A DNA stretch of 64,000 nucleotides from Allacma fusca (lineage: Eukaryota; Arthropoda; Collembola; Symphypleona; Sminthuridae): assembly GCA_947179485.1 (NCBI GenBank), contig OX359246.1:37117632-37181631 (forward strand), read 5' to 3'. Positions within the stretch are counted from its first letter, which is position 1. Every line of letters starts with the position of its first letter. Below, piece by piece: positions 23,545 through 35,600 of this stretch. The notes beneath the pieces were generated by a model that made no database searches, was not told where the DNA came from, and saw only the letters and a list, made by a program, of their open reading frames with translations. A program made the translations under genes and the position numbers.

Positions 23545-23880
23545 AAGTTATTATCAAGTTCACAGCAACTAACTCATGGAACTAATTTCTTGGAACTAAT
23601 TTACTCGTGGGCAACATGGGAATATATGCCTGGTTGTATACTTATGCATGCTATTACACGACATATGTGGTAACATGAAAAAATATGGGAAACAATCATA
23701 AGTGATAGTACACCAGTTCAGATTAACTTTTCAATTTTTACCGTAAGGACGGAATTCGGACCTACAGAAAACGAGGATTTCATGATCTATCCAAATAACA
23801 CCAGGGCATAATCACTGTTTAGCAATATTGAGTAATCATAATCATTACAATTAATAACCACCTGTATTTAAAGTACCTCC
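23545..23880. repeat. Dispersed segment R1, copy 3
   Basis: Homologous to 2235-2620 and 11985-12300. In minus-strand direction it ends TTTTTCACAG and runs into a P450 exon-6-like start (GACAAGGTTACAAAGG), as in copy C. Confidence 0.6.
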
Positions 23881-24184
23881 CATTCATCCCAGCTAGCAAT
23901 GCTTTGCATTCCGCAGAATTTCCGAATATTCGGAAGGCATTAAAACTAATGTCAAAAAGATTTCATTTTCCATTCGCAAGACCGAAACATTTCCGAATGA
24001 TATCGGAAATTAATCGGTAGAATGAAGCACTTCTCATAACAATCATAACTAATACGCTAAAGTAGAGTTAGCGGTATGGATCCGAAACATTTCGTAAATA
24101 CAACAATGACGCATGAGAAATGCAAATTATTAATTCCGTTTGAAATAATTCTACGCGTCATCATTGCAATAATTCAACTCCAGA

Positions 24185-24640
24185 AAGCATAGTTCGAGGA
24201 AAACATTCTACAATTTATGTATGCTGGGCATAATCAGTATGTAGATACAGAAAAAAGGTAGGTACTTAAGTTTGAAAAGGTAGGTATGTACATATGTTCG
24301 AAACTTCGGTATTCCAAAGCGTTGAATAAAAGCCCATCTAGATTTTCGTTTGTTTTACTTTTGTTTACTTGCTGCAGTGCAAATGTTTTTAATTCGTTTG
24401 CATTGACACTAGTAGTCCTTGATCCCTTCCGAAATACATTTTAACATGCAAAGTGAAAAGTTGATTCAACATGAGAATCAATGTGTAAATTTTTTATTTA
24501 ACATGTCCGACATTAAACTGATGGTTTTACTACTGTTGAGAGAATCATCGTCTAAAATTGACATTATTTCTTCACTATTCATTATTGAAATTAGTGAAGT
24601 ATAAATTAAGCTGATTTTTAATGAGTAGAACATAAAAAAT
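24185..24640. repeat. Dispersed repeat R3, copy 2
   Basis: Matches 15550-15612 plus 16194-16490 without the 580-bp insertion. The surrounding sequence 23880-24185 and 24640-25020 shows no gene. It may belong to the same repeat, since catcccagctagcaatgc (23886) and ccaactttgcaaccagg (about 24996) resemble inverted ends, but this is weak. Confidence 0.45.
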
Positions 24641-25139
24641 TACTGACACAATGTCTGAAAATTGAAAGCAAATTTTAATCACGTGACGTGAAGATGCATT
24701 TTCATTGCCAACTCTGTATTGTTTACTTTTAAAGTAAGATCATTGTAAATAATCTGTATACTACTGTATTCTTCAATCTACAGTATACATGCATAATTTC
24801 ATTTTAATTAGCAGGAAGTATTCAAATCCGACAAAGACTTATGTCGGTTGTGGGTAGGGACAACTCTCAGGAGTGATGTATGTAGATTGTAGGTAGGGTC
24901 AAATCTCGGGAGTGATCTATGTAGGATAATATGTATGTAGGCTCTACGTAAGAATCCAAAAATATGTAGGATTCAAGGTATGTGAATATTTTTCCCAACT
25001 TTGCAACCAGGTATATACATATTTATCCGATATATATATGAGTATCATTTGAGAAGTACGCAACGTAAAACATAGCCCTGGGGTAGCCAAATATGATATT
25101 CACTTCAAATGTTCAATTGAAAATAGGAAATAGGCATAA

Positions 25140-26060
25140 TGAAATGAAATACCTACTTATAATATATTTCATTGTTTTTGCTTTTATAATTATTTTAGCT
25201 TTTGTAATGACGAATTTTTTGATGACAGACAAGAGATCCATTCTACTTTAATAGAAAATGGCTACCCAAAAGCTTTCATGCAATTCTGTACACATTATAG
25301 AAACAGGACTCCCGTTAGAAGACAAAATTAATGAACACAAAACGCACGTAGAAAAGAACAATTATAAGAAATCTGCTGTATACTATATAAATATTAGGGA
25401 TGTGCCAAACGATATAACGAGACGATATTATCGTCCATATCGTACATTTTGGAGCAAAAATATTGTACGATATTTCTCGCAATTTTTAAACGATATATCG
25501 TATGGTTAAGGACATCATTTTTACAGTTTTTTATTCCAGAAATGTCATACTGAAGACCTCTAACGTTTTTTGTTGAAAATACTTGGCTGCAAATGACGGA
25601 AATTTTGTCCCCAAACGAAAAGTCGGCAAAATTAAGCGTCATGCCTGTGTTCAATTTCAACTTGCGAGCAAGGCAACATTTAAAATAGTGGTGTTTCCGA
25701 ATTGCATACAGTATCGTTACTTCGTTTCCGTGTATATCGTTACCGTGTATTTTAAAGTCAAATATCGGTAATATCGGTATCGCTCAAAAATGAACGATAC
25801 GCACATCCCTAATAAATATGGTATAGCTAAACATATACATACATAAGACAAAATTGAACCAATGCATTAAGTTTACCCTTAAAGAAGGATGCGAAGGATT
25901 ACTAATTCAGCAAAGTAAACATCCGTTGATGAACGTCTATAAGGGTTACATACTAAGTGATGCTTGAAAACGAATGATTCCAAAACTAAATACAATTCTT
26001 GAACAAAAAGTTTTAAAAAATTGCAAAAACATTAATATAAATTAATGTTTCAGTTTTTTG
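25140..26060 (+). mobile_element. Penelope-like element remnant (RT end and GIY-YIG tail)
   Basis: Plus-strand translation before the hAT insertion gives a CDEEFFD-like stretch, then STLIENGYPKAFMQF (about 25235-25290), the usual end of the Penelope RT/linker. After the insertion, frames around 25810-26040 give KHPLMNVYKGYILSDA and an ILEQKVLK tail, resembling the end of a Penelope GIY-YIG endonuclease. Several stops and frameshifts are present. Assignment rests on remembered family motifs, so it is moderate. Confidence 0.5.
25395..25811. mobile_element. hAT-type MITE, TSD ATAAATAT
   Basis: A 417-bp element with terminal inverted repeats tagggatgtgc / gcacatcccta and an 8-bp direct repeat ATAAATAT (25387-25394 and 25812-25819). 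The interior is dense in cgatat/atcg words. It sits inside the Penelope-like remnant. No transposase. Confidence 0.85.
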
Positions 26061-26229
26061 TAAAAAAAATATTACATAGGGTGAACAATGTTCATTGTTC
26101 ACAGCTGGGTCTCTGGACAAAAAATCATTTGTTAAAAATGTAAATTATAGAATGCAGTTATTGTTCATACAATTAATTTACTTCATTCCATTCATCAGCT
26201 TCTACTCTATTTAGCTGTCTAGTTAGGTG

Positions 26230-26683
26230 CGGTATAGTGGAGATGTAGAACCTACATTTTATACATAATAATTCACGTATCTTAAATTTCTACCTTGTGT
26301 TATATCTACTAGTATTGATATTAATATTTAGCAAGTATCTAAACTTGGGGGTTGTTTACAATGCTTTGCCAAAGTTGAGATTTAATTTATCGAGTCTTGA
26401 AATGATAACATCTAGCTTAAGTGATTTAAGTGCTTTAATATAATTTCTAGTACGTATTCATTTCCGAGTATTGACGATAAACATCTCTTTTCTCATTTAA
26501 CTACATACACAGTTTGTTTAGCTGTTGTTTGATTATGTTCGGTGCCCACACTGGGCCTGCGTATTCCACTACTACACCCGTATGTACGCTGTATAAATCA
26601 TAAATAATTCATAGTTTATTTTGAGTATCTATAGTGCCGTAATTTTCTTAGCACATGTGTACACTCGCTTGCTAGCCTTAGCC
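26230..26683 (-). mobile_element. LINE 3' remnant, left part (split by Harbinger)
   Basis: Homologous to 4561-4948; the rest (30488-30735) lies on the far side of the Harbinger transposon. The RT frame is degenerate. Carries a local duplication gccttagcctta at the insertion point. Confidence 0.7.
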
Positions 26684-26905
26684 TTAAGGACCTCTCACAG
26701 TAACCAAAAATACGTACGGATACGGACGAAACTTTTTACGGATGCGGATGACGTCATACGTAATAAAAATTTTACCCGTAAACGTAAAATACCATTCACA
26801 CATAATTTCAGTACACGGACGAAAATATCAGGTGGAAACTCCGCGCGAGGACGAATGTATTTTAAACTTTCATTGAATTAAAAATTAAAATTAAATTTTC
26901 TTACA

Positions 26906-28694
26906 ATGAAAATACTGACAAAAAGTAGGAAAAGAGCATTTGCAAAGTTAATACTGATACAACAACAAAATCATAAACGAAGGAAATACTGGGTGCACCC
27001 AATAAATAGGCTTCGAAGCCAATTGGGTGATACGGTGAAAATTGATTTGAAACTAAAAGATTTTCCAGATAGATTTCGTAAGGAAACCCGTCTAACTCCC
27101 GAACAATTTGAGGAGTTATTGCTTATGCTAGAGGAAAAGCTTCAAAAAGACAACACTAGACGTGAAAGCATTTCCCCCAAAACTAGGCTGTATGTAACAC
27201 TGAGGTAAGAAAATGTTGAACGACTATATTAAATAAAAATAAATTATTACATTAAAATATTTAAAAACCCCACATTTTGGATTTCAGGTATTTAGCACAC
27301 GGAGTGAGTATGCAGCAACTTTCGGACTCATTTTGCATTGGCCATTCAACTGTGTCCAGCATAGTCAGTGAAACAACTCGGCTAATTTGGGATGTGCTTT
27401 CTCCAGTGTTTCTGCCAAAGCCAACTGTAGACGACTGGTTGAAAATTGCGAGTGATTTTGAAGAATATTGGCAATATCCAAACTGTGTTGGGGCCCTGGA
27501 CGGGAAGCACGTGCTTCTTCAATGTCCAAACAAATCCGGATCTTTATATTACAATTACAAGCACACATTCAGCATCAACCTGATGGCTTTGTGTGACGCA
27601 CACTACCGATTTACGATGATCGATGTCGGTGGCTATGGAAGGCAGAATGATAGCGGTGTGTTTAGAGAATGCCCGTTTGGGAAAAAAGTTCTCAATGGTA
27701 TTTTACCTTCCTTAAATTATTTTATGAACTAATTCGTTTAAGCATGTATCAAATTTTCGTGGAAAGACAAAGTTTACGCGGTGAAAAAGTGCAATTCAGG
27801 ATTTTTTAAAGAACGTTTGACCCGAATGTCAAAATTTGTTTGACTATTGATTTCTCTATCTCTATTAATTTCGACGCTATTTGATAGGAATTGTCTGTCA
27901 CCAGGGGTTTTAAAACTTATTGATCAGCAGGAGTATTTAGTCACCTTTAATTGAGATTGACAAAAATAGGACAAGTGCTTTGCCGTCTTAATAAATTTGA
28001 GTTATATTTAATATTTGATTTTTTTGCAAAATTTAGACTTAGTGAATTTCCCAGAACCAAGATTTATATCAGGAAGCACCTTGCCATTTCCATTCGTGAT
28101 TGTTGCAGATGATGCATTCCCGATGTCCGAAAATATCATGAAGCCATTTCCAGGTAGTAATTTGGATACAGATCAGCGTATTTACAACTACAGGCACTCG
28201 CGAGCAAGGAGAACAATTGAAAATGCTTTCGGAATACTTGTAAGCCGTTTCCGAATATTTAGGACTCCAATGATAGGGAAAGTTGAGAATATTGACTACA
28301 TTGTAAAAGGTAAGATGATAATGTAAATACTATGTGACTACCTTTCTCTACGAAGTTACTTTTCATTTGTGTTTTAAATAACGTGACTTAATTTTCAGCT
28401 TGTTGTGTGCTGCACAATTTCCTCCGAAGTTGGGATTTAAAAAACGGTACATCGTCATTTTTTGATGAAGACGCTTTGGACCGCGAGGACACAAGTAGTC
28501 ATGCTATTGTCACAGGATCATGGAGACAGAGACGCTCCTCAGCTTTGCAGCCGATGGGGAGAATCGGATCCAATAACTATACCAAAAAACTGAAATTGTT
28601 ACGACAAAGCATTGCCAACCATTTTAAATACAAGTACACAGTGCCCTGGCAGGAAAACTATGTAAAATTTGCGAGTTGGAATCCTGTAGACTGA
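26906..28694 (+). CDS. Harbinger DDE transposase (HARBI1 family), 425 aa
   Basis: Four exons: 26906-27204, 27288-27697, 28037-28309, 28399-28694, all GT-AG with matching phases, total 426 codons. It would cut and paste the element with its partner protein. An N-terminal helical region is followed by the helix-turn-helix part (SMQQLSDSFCIGHSTVSSIV). Acidic catalytic positions: Asp of GALDGKHV (about 170), Asp of MIDVGGYG (about 210), and Glu of RRTIENAFGIL (about 297); VADDAFP (about 258) is also conserved in the family. NDSGVF stands where many members have SDGGVF. Its stop lies 78 bp from the stop of the convergent MADF gene. Confidence 0.92.
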
Positions 28695-28772
28695 ATACAC
28701 TTTTATTGACCTTATTACGTATAAGATACATTAGTAATGACAGTGTATTGTGCTAATAAGTGTAGTAAATCG

Positions 28773-30062
28773 CTAATAATTGTCAAAATGTATTTCTCGT
28801 TCGGAAAGACCAATTGGGTTTTGAAAACCGACGTTTTCTAAGTTTTTAAGGGATGATAAGGCTGTACCCGCTGTAATTTCGCACATAACAGTTTGAATCT
28901 TGAGTTTGGCAATAGCCCTTTTTCGTGGAGAAAACTTCTTCAACCCGGCTGCAATCGTAGCTCCAAACAAATCTTCTTCGTCGTCGGATTGCTCCAGTAC
29001 TTTTAAAATACGATTCTGTACGTCAGCATCCTATGATGAGAGGACAATTAATTAAACATTTGTGAAAAATTCCAAATGTCTTAAGTACTAACAATGCTTA
29101 GAATTAAAACTGGCAGGTCATAGTGGAACCCTATAAATATAAATTATATTTACTAATAAGGATTGCTCAAACATTTAAATCATAAGATAATTCTAAGCTG
29201 GGAACAAATCTTTCGCCGGCTATAATAATAATTACATCTGGACACAACTGGAATGCAAGTAGTATAGCAGGTTACCTGTTTGCTCGATTTCATCGATTTT
29301 TTCATCTTTTTGCTTCCCAAATGAGGTGGCAAAGTTTCAGAACTTGTTATTTCAGCCATGACAGGACTTTGAACGTTCGTCTCATCTTCGGAGCTGGTTT
29401 GATAGCTGGCATGATGGGTCGGAAGTTCAGAGTCGTCAACGTCGATCTGGCCATCGTCATAATTTCCCGATGTCCTTAACAGTTTTATCAAATCTTAAAT
29501 ATATTTGCAAATATTACCAGTAAAATGTTTCTGCAACTGTATCCGCAGAACCTGCCTTAATTTACCATGCACAAAACTAATGTAAATAATTGTATTAAAT
29601 AATTACTTTCTTTTGGTCTTAACAAACCCGGACAGAAATGACATTCTTCGGAGAAATTCTTTTTCGATTGCATCGTTCTTGGTTTTGCGTTTTCGACCAG
29701 AACCACTTGGAACTACTTCGTTTTTCCTTCTCGTGTACTGATCCCTTAAGTACGTGTATTTGACCTGAGCTTGTTTTTCTACACAATAAATAAATTGTTT
29801 TGATTATTTTATCAATACATTTGAACAGAAAATGATTTCAGTTTTCAAAATCAATAGAACTATTACAGTTCTGCTTTTATGTACCTGTGATCTGCATAGC
29901 ATTTCCAATTTCAGCCCATGCTGTTTTCCTTAAATCCCGGTTGGAATACATTTCATGGGACGGATCATACAAATATCCTCTTGCTTCGACCATAGTTAGC
30001 AATATTTCAGTTTCTGAATTTATTTCCATCGCGTTATTACATTTATTACGTTTAGTAGTCAT
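28773..30062 (-). CDS. MADF/Myb-SANT-like protein of the Harbinger element, 268 aa
   Basis: Minus-strand exons 29885-30062, 29607-29778, 29276-29474 and 28773-29030, with GT-AG junctions and consistent phases (269 codons). The N-terminus carries a MADF-type DNA-binding domain: EILLTMVEARGYLYDPSHEM, then YSNRDLRKTAWAEI, continuing in exon 2 with KYTYLRDQYTRRK. A basic stretch (GRKRKTK) follows, then an acidic Ser-rich middle (exon 3) and a C-terminal helix-rich, basic tail. In Harbinger elements this second protein binds DNA and brings the transposase to the ends and the nucleus. The exon 3 acceptor (ttaag/g) is the only one that keeps the frame. Confidence 0.85.
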
Positions 30063-30487
30063 GTTTGACTATCAGATAACTAGGATGACATACGATTATT
30101 TTTTAAACGTGGATTTTTTAACAATAGCCTGGAGTTGAATTATTATGAGAAGCACTAATCCTTTTGGAATTTTTGCACTTACAATAATAAATATACTAAC
30201 AAATGAAGCGAAAATCAAACACCATAGAATACTAAAAACAAAGAAATTCTTATTGATTCGCGCGTATCTTGCGTGGGCGCGAATTCCAAATACTTCTTCC
30301 GTACGGAAAAAAGTTGAAATCCAGATTGACTGTTTCAACTTGCTTCCGTAAGGGTTATTTCTACGGATGAGGAGAACATTACGTCTACGGAGACGACTAA
30401 GTGTGAATGGTTGTTACGGCTACGGCCAAAAAACTTTACGGAGGTAGACAATTTTACTTACGGAAGTTAAGTGTGAGAGCCCCTTTA

Positions 30488-30735
30488 GATACACAACAGT
30501 TGACGCGATCATTTCACTTCATTTATTTATTAATAATGATCCAAATATGTTTATTATTATTCGAATCAGAAATGCTCGCATTACTAATTTCATATTATAG
30601 AGACGATAATTTTTATTTTCTACTAAAGTCAACAATAATTTTTACACGTTTGCTTGGGTTAAGCTCCATTTTTGATTCATTACACCAGAAAGTCACATCA
30701 ACTAGAACATCCTGCATTGTGGGATTTATGTTGTA
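30488..30735 (-). mobile_element. LINE 3' remnant, right part
   Basis: Continuation of 26230-26683 after the Harbinger element, homologous to 4949-5170 (gatacacaacagttgacgcg, ttgattcattacaccag). Confidence 0.65.
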
Positions 30736-32402
30736 TGTAAGGTACTAAGTACTTGTATCCAGAGGTGTGGAATATTTTGAAATATTGTATTTGAAATAGT
30801 ATTTGAAATACATTTAGTATTTTGTATTTGGTATTTTTCTAGCCGTAAATTGTTTAAGGTATTTTGTATTTCGTATTTTGTCAGCACCAACACGTCTACT
30901 GTATTTTGTATTTCGTATTTTGAAGATTACGAACGCGATAGTATTTTGTGTTTATTTATCTTGTGAAATTTACCCACCCCGTATTCCAAATACAAAATAT
31001 AGTTTTAAAATACATGACTCTGGCAATTGTTAAGATCATCTCTAAAACATGTTCAAATAAATATTTTAAGGGTAAAAGCACAAATTTAAAATATGTTGAA
31101 ACCAGCTGTGAAACATGTTTGGCGGGTTTGAAGAACTTACTTACTGGATAAATACCTAAAATTCAATGTATCTGAGAATTATAAAGTTAGCTAAATTAGT
31201 GGCGCGAATAAAAATACATTACCCAGGAGTTATAAGAATATTTGTTCAAAGGAAAAATATTCTGTACCTAGGGACATGTTAATTTACTTTGGTACACACA
31301 AATGCACAACTCTAAAGTCTAATAACATGCAGTTACCTGTCATGAAGTTAGCTGATTCATTTTTAAATATCGTATTATTTGGTCGAATTATACAGAATAC
31401 TTTGAGAATAAACTTTAGATACATCTCAGATATGTACTTCCAGTAAATTTGAGAGTATTTTCAATATATTTTTCGTATTTCAAGTACTGTATTTTTATTT
31501 CATATTTTCTCTTTTTGTTGGAAGCAAAGTATTTTATTTTGTATCTTGCCCAAATGACTCCGGATATTTGTATTTTATTTTGTATCTTAACTAAGTTACA
31601 CCTCGTATTTGTATTTTTTATTTGTATTTTAACTTTTCTGAAAATGTGTCTGTATTTTGTATTTCAATAGTAAATTTCATGTATTTTCCACACCTCTGCT
31701 TGTATCTAAGTGTTTCGTTCCTGAAACGAAAATTTCCGTTTCGTTTCAGTACTTTCAGTTTGTCCCATACAAATTTCATTTAAGTTTCAAGTTTAGCAGA
31801 AATGAATGTTTCAGTTGGGACTCTAAAACGTAACGAAACAGCCTCTCTGAAACACGTTTCAAACGTTTCAAATTAAATTCTGCAGTATAAAGGCACGTAT
31901 TACGAAAATTTTGCTTGGGCATTATTTTATTTCTGATCCATATGGACTTTATTTAACATAGAATACAGCGGAGAAATCGTTTTTAAGAAGCCTGTATAAT
32001 TTAAGAAATTCGCTACGTATATCTTATTACGTCTTAAAAGTTGTAGCTTGTGAAACTTTAAATTTAACTTGTTATCCCAGGGAATAACGAATTACTATGT
32101 GGGACCTGGTGGATTCTACTTTGAACATTGGAGTTGCCCGAACTACCCAAGCTAGATTTACCTTGAGAAAGTACACCTGACGTTTTAGGAACTTATACTT
32201 TGAAGGGCGGGACATAAAGTGTTTAGTGTCAAACATTTTAAATTTTCGTGCCTGAAACGATAGTTTTGCGTTTCGTTTCAGTTTTTAGAGCAAACTGAAA
32301 CGAACTGAAACACTTTTATGTGAACTGAAACAAAACCATGAAGGTTCATTTCAGCGACTAAACTGAAACGAACCAAATTTTATGAAACGAACTGATACAG
32401 TG
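30736..32402. mobile_element. GAAACG-rich hAT-like element (outer)
   Basis: Host sequence reads atgttgtatgtaag at left and resumes aatgtggggtagagg at right; the uninterrupted host at about 5148-5165 reads ttgcatgtgagttagagg. The candidate 8-bp duplication is ATGTAAGG/ATGTGGGG (6 of 8). Both ends are dense in gaaacg/cgtttc (31707-31860 and 32240-32400). It contains the nested element 30760-31698. No ORF. Confidence 0.55.
30760..31698. mobile_element. hAT-type MITE, TSD CTTGTATC (nested)
   Basis: A 939-bp element with terminal repeats cagaggtgtgg / ccacacctctg and the exact 8-bp duplication CTTGTATC (30752-30759 and 31699-31706). Subterminal zones consist of tgtattttgtattt-like words. Related to 9956-10900. 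No transposase. Confidence 0.88.
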
Positions 32403-32648
32403 GAATGTGGGGTAGAGGATTGTTTCACAATTCAGAATTGGTTTGGCTCAAACTTCGAAATGGTTTGATCATACATTCTTTTAAACACAAATTTTTTTGG
32501 GAATCACATTTTGTAATTACTCTAATTTACAATGAGGTGTGCTAGGATAGAAGGGGCGGATAATGTTTTAAGCTATAAATTCGGATAAACTACTGAAACT
32601 ATTTCCCAAGCTAACGAATGCTGTTTTATACACGAACTTCAGTCAAAA

Positions 32649-35600
32649 CTATCGTGGACTGAACTTCGTCCGAATCCCATTTTTCGCTCTCAGAATCAAT
32701 TCAGCCACGGGTTTAATCTTGTCCGGGGTATCGAGTGACTGAACTTGAAAATTCCGAAATATATTTGCAAGAATTGTTTTGATTTCTCCCATTGCAAACT
32801 TTTGACCGATGCAATTTCGGAAGCCAGCAGAGAACGGTATGTAGGCGTAGGGATGACGGTTGAGAGTATTCTCCAGGGAAAATCTTTCAGGGCGGTACTC
32901 TTCGGGCTCTGGGAAACTATCCGGATCTCTATGGGCTGAGTAAGCATTAAATAAAATCATCGCTCCTTTCGGTATGATCGAGTTCTCGTCTGTAAACGTC
33001 CCACATTATTAGCAACTGATCTTACTTAAATTTTAAATCAAATTAAATAAATACCATAAGGATTTAAACTTGAAGAATTTTATTCATTTTAAATGATTTA
33101 AGTTACCCAGTTTAAAATCTTGCAACACAGATCGCGCGAATAACGGTACAATGGGATACAGTCGTAAGGCTTCTTTGATGCACATTTCCAAATATTTTAG
33201 TTTTGGGAAATCCGTAGACTCCACCTGCCGTGTTTTGTCATCTCCGAAAACCCCGTCCAGCTCTTCATGTACGATTGCCTGTGGGATCATTTAAAATCTT
33301 TATTTCCTCCACTAATATGTAATTTCATGTTCCAGAATTGAAAGTTAGCACAACTTCAGAAGTATTTATAATAGGTCCAAGTGCAGCATCTCATTCGAAC
33401 AGTCATGTTGACCATTAATACTTTTTTTTAAATTTGACCGCAGTTCGACAGAACTTGTTCGTTTGCGAACTGCCTTTTATTTTGCGGAGTAAAACAACAA
33501 TCACAAGACCTAACAAGAACACATTTGTTTTCAAAATAAAAAGTACATGGTTCAGCAAAGATGCGATGTTGTAAAACTGCAATAAGGTATGATTGGGTTG
33601 CAACATGTCGGACGTAAATAACTCATATCGGTGTTTAATTGTTCGACAAACTAAAATAAACTTGATTAAAGTGTCTAAACTAGTTGAAAAATTGACGTCA
33701 TTTTCCAAAAAAGGCAACCAAAATTCTTGGCTTTTTAAAGCGAAGCGCTTTTGTAAAATTGCTCGTTTTTGATTTTGTCCTTCTAAAGGCTCCCGCACGG
33801 GACAAGATACAACCGCCGAACCAGCGGTAAACGACCTGTTGGGTCCTGGACTTGGGAATAACGCCTTTACTTTTTCAATTTTCAAAATTTCATGAAATTT
33901 CATAAAATTTTGAAAATTCCCCGAAACTTAAAATCTAATTTAACCGTACAAACGAATTCGCTGATCACTAAAGTCGTGGAAAATACCTTTCCCGCCCAAA
34001 TTTCCTGAAATTTTGAAAATATTCCGAATTTAACCGCTCGAAAGAATTCCTTGATCAATAAAATCGTCGAAAATACCTTCCTCGCCACAATATTCAAAAT
34101 TTTATGAAATTTCGAAAAACTTCGAATTGACGTGAAACCTGGTTTAACCACAGGAACTAGATTTTAACTTGTTGATCACTAAGGTCGTAAAAAATACCTT
34201 CCCTGCCTTGAAATTCGGCTTCGCTTTTGTTGCAATCGATGAATCGATTGCAGTTTTGGATTTGTTTTCCCATATACAACAAACTGTTGACTGAGATGTT
34301 GCATTTCGGTAATTAATAATACTAAATGAAATTATGTCGAAGTCTAAATATTTGACCGAACATTTAAAATATGGTATATTTGACCATTTGGAAATCTGAA
34401 CTCAGTACAGAGGATCAAATAAGTCTTTTTATGTTGGTTATCCATAAAAATTAACGCTGATATTACGCGGTATTGCTGGATAATAAAAATTAATGTTTTC
34501 TAAATTCCAACTATGTCATTTGAACATTTCCTTGGAGAAGTGTAAGGTATAAATGTTCACCTGATGTGAAGGATGTAGCCCGAGTAAATAAATTGCCCAA
34601 GATATAGCAGCTGCAGTTGTGCCATGACCCTATCATACGTTAAACAGTATTATTTTCACCAGCCTGGATTGGATTTTTAATTTTAGTTTCTTAGATTCTG
34701 ACCATACCTCAAACATAAAAGTGTCCGTCTCGGCTTGGATGTCTTCATCTGTCATGTCATGTTCACCAGCTGCTTGAATATTTAACAGCAAATCCATAAA
34801 AGCAAATCTTTCTGTAATTTTTTAATAAACAATTGTGCTGTTAATAAAAACTAAAATGGCAGCTAATTTCCATACGAGATTAAATGCGGCTTACTTTTTG
34901 CACTGAAATAACCGCTCTCATCGTCATCATTATTACTTTCTTGTAAAAACTGAGATGCTTTTTCAGGTGAAAATGTTGCCTTCCTTTCTTTTACAACCTT
35001 AAAATCATTCCCAGAGGGATATTAGGAATATCGTATCGCTCATATATTCGAACGACCTTTCAACTGAAAATACGTTTTCAAACCTCTGCGGTAAAGGAAT
35101 GCAAAACTTTACGATTGGCCTTTTCCTCCTTGCCAAACTTGGACAAGTGATTCCAAATTATAGAGTTTTGCAACCAAGGTTTTGTCCATCTCATCCATAT
35201 TAGCTCAGACTCCCTCGAGGTTGCTCTCAAAAATGGATTATTTTCATCAAGTAACGAATTTAATTTCGTCCCCATCGCAGTTTCTGCGAAGCAGAAGGAA
35301 ATAATTCAGTTTTACCTTCCCGAAAACACTGGTACATCCACGAATTAATAACCTTACAATTATTGATAAATTAACGTTCGACAAAAATCCGTACCACAAA
35401 TCACGTCGAGTGTACAACGATTAATGATTCCATGTATTTCGCATTCTCTGCCCTCCAATTTCTTCAAAACGTTCACCAGAACCTTGGCATGGTCATCAAA
35501 TATGGGCTGGAAGTTTTCCAAAATTTTGAAATGAAAAGCAGGTGTGAGTAGCTTTCTATGTGTGTACCACCTTTCCCCTGCAATCAGGTTCAATCATTTT

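Larger units (their letters stand above)
26687..30484 (+). mobile_element. PIF/Harbinger DNA transposon, complete (3,798 bp)
   Basis: Ends aggacctctcacag at left and, reverse complemented, aggggctctcacac at right, flanked by the 3-bp target duplication TTA (26684-26686 and 30485-30487). The empty site is seen in the paralogous LINE remnant at about 4945-4955 (gctagccttagatacac). It holds two convergent open genes, the DDE transposase and a MADF/Myb-like protein, the standard Harbinger pair. Subterminal sequence at both ends is rich in ttacgga/tccgtaa words. Both genes being open suggests a young, possibly active copy. Confidence 0.92.

Noticed and set aside
33415..34151. Long minus-strand frames in intron 8 of copy F
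   Set aside because: They run through tandem repeat units, have no recognised domain and lie within the intron of an intact gene.
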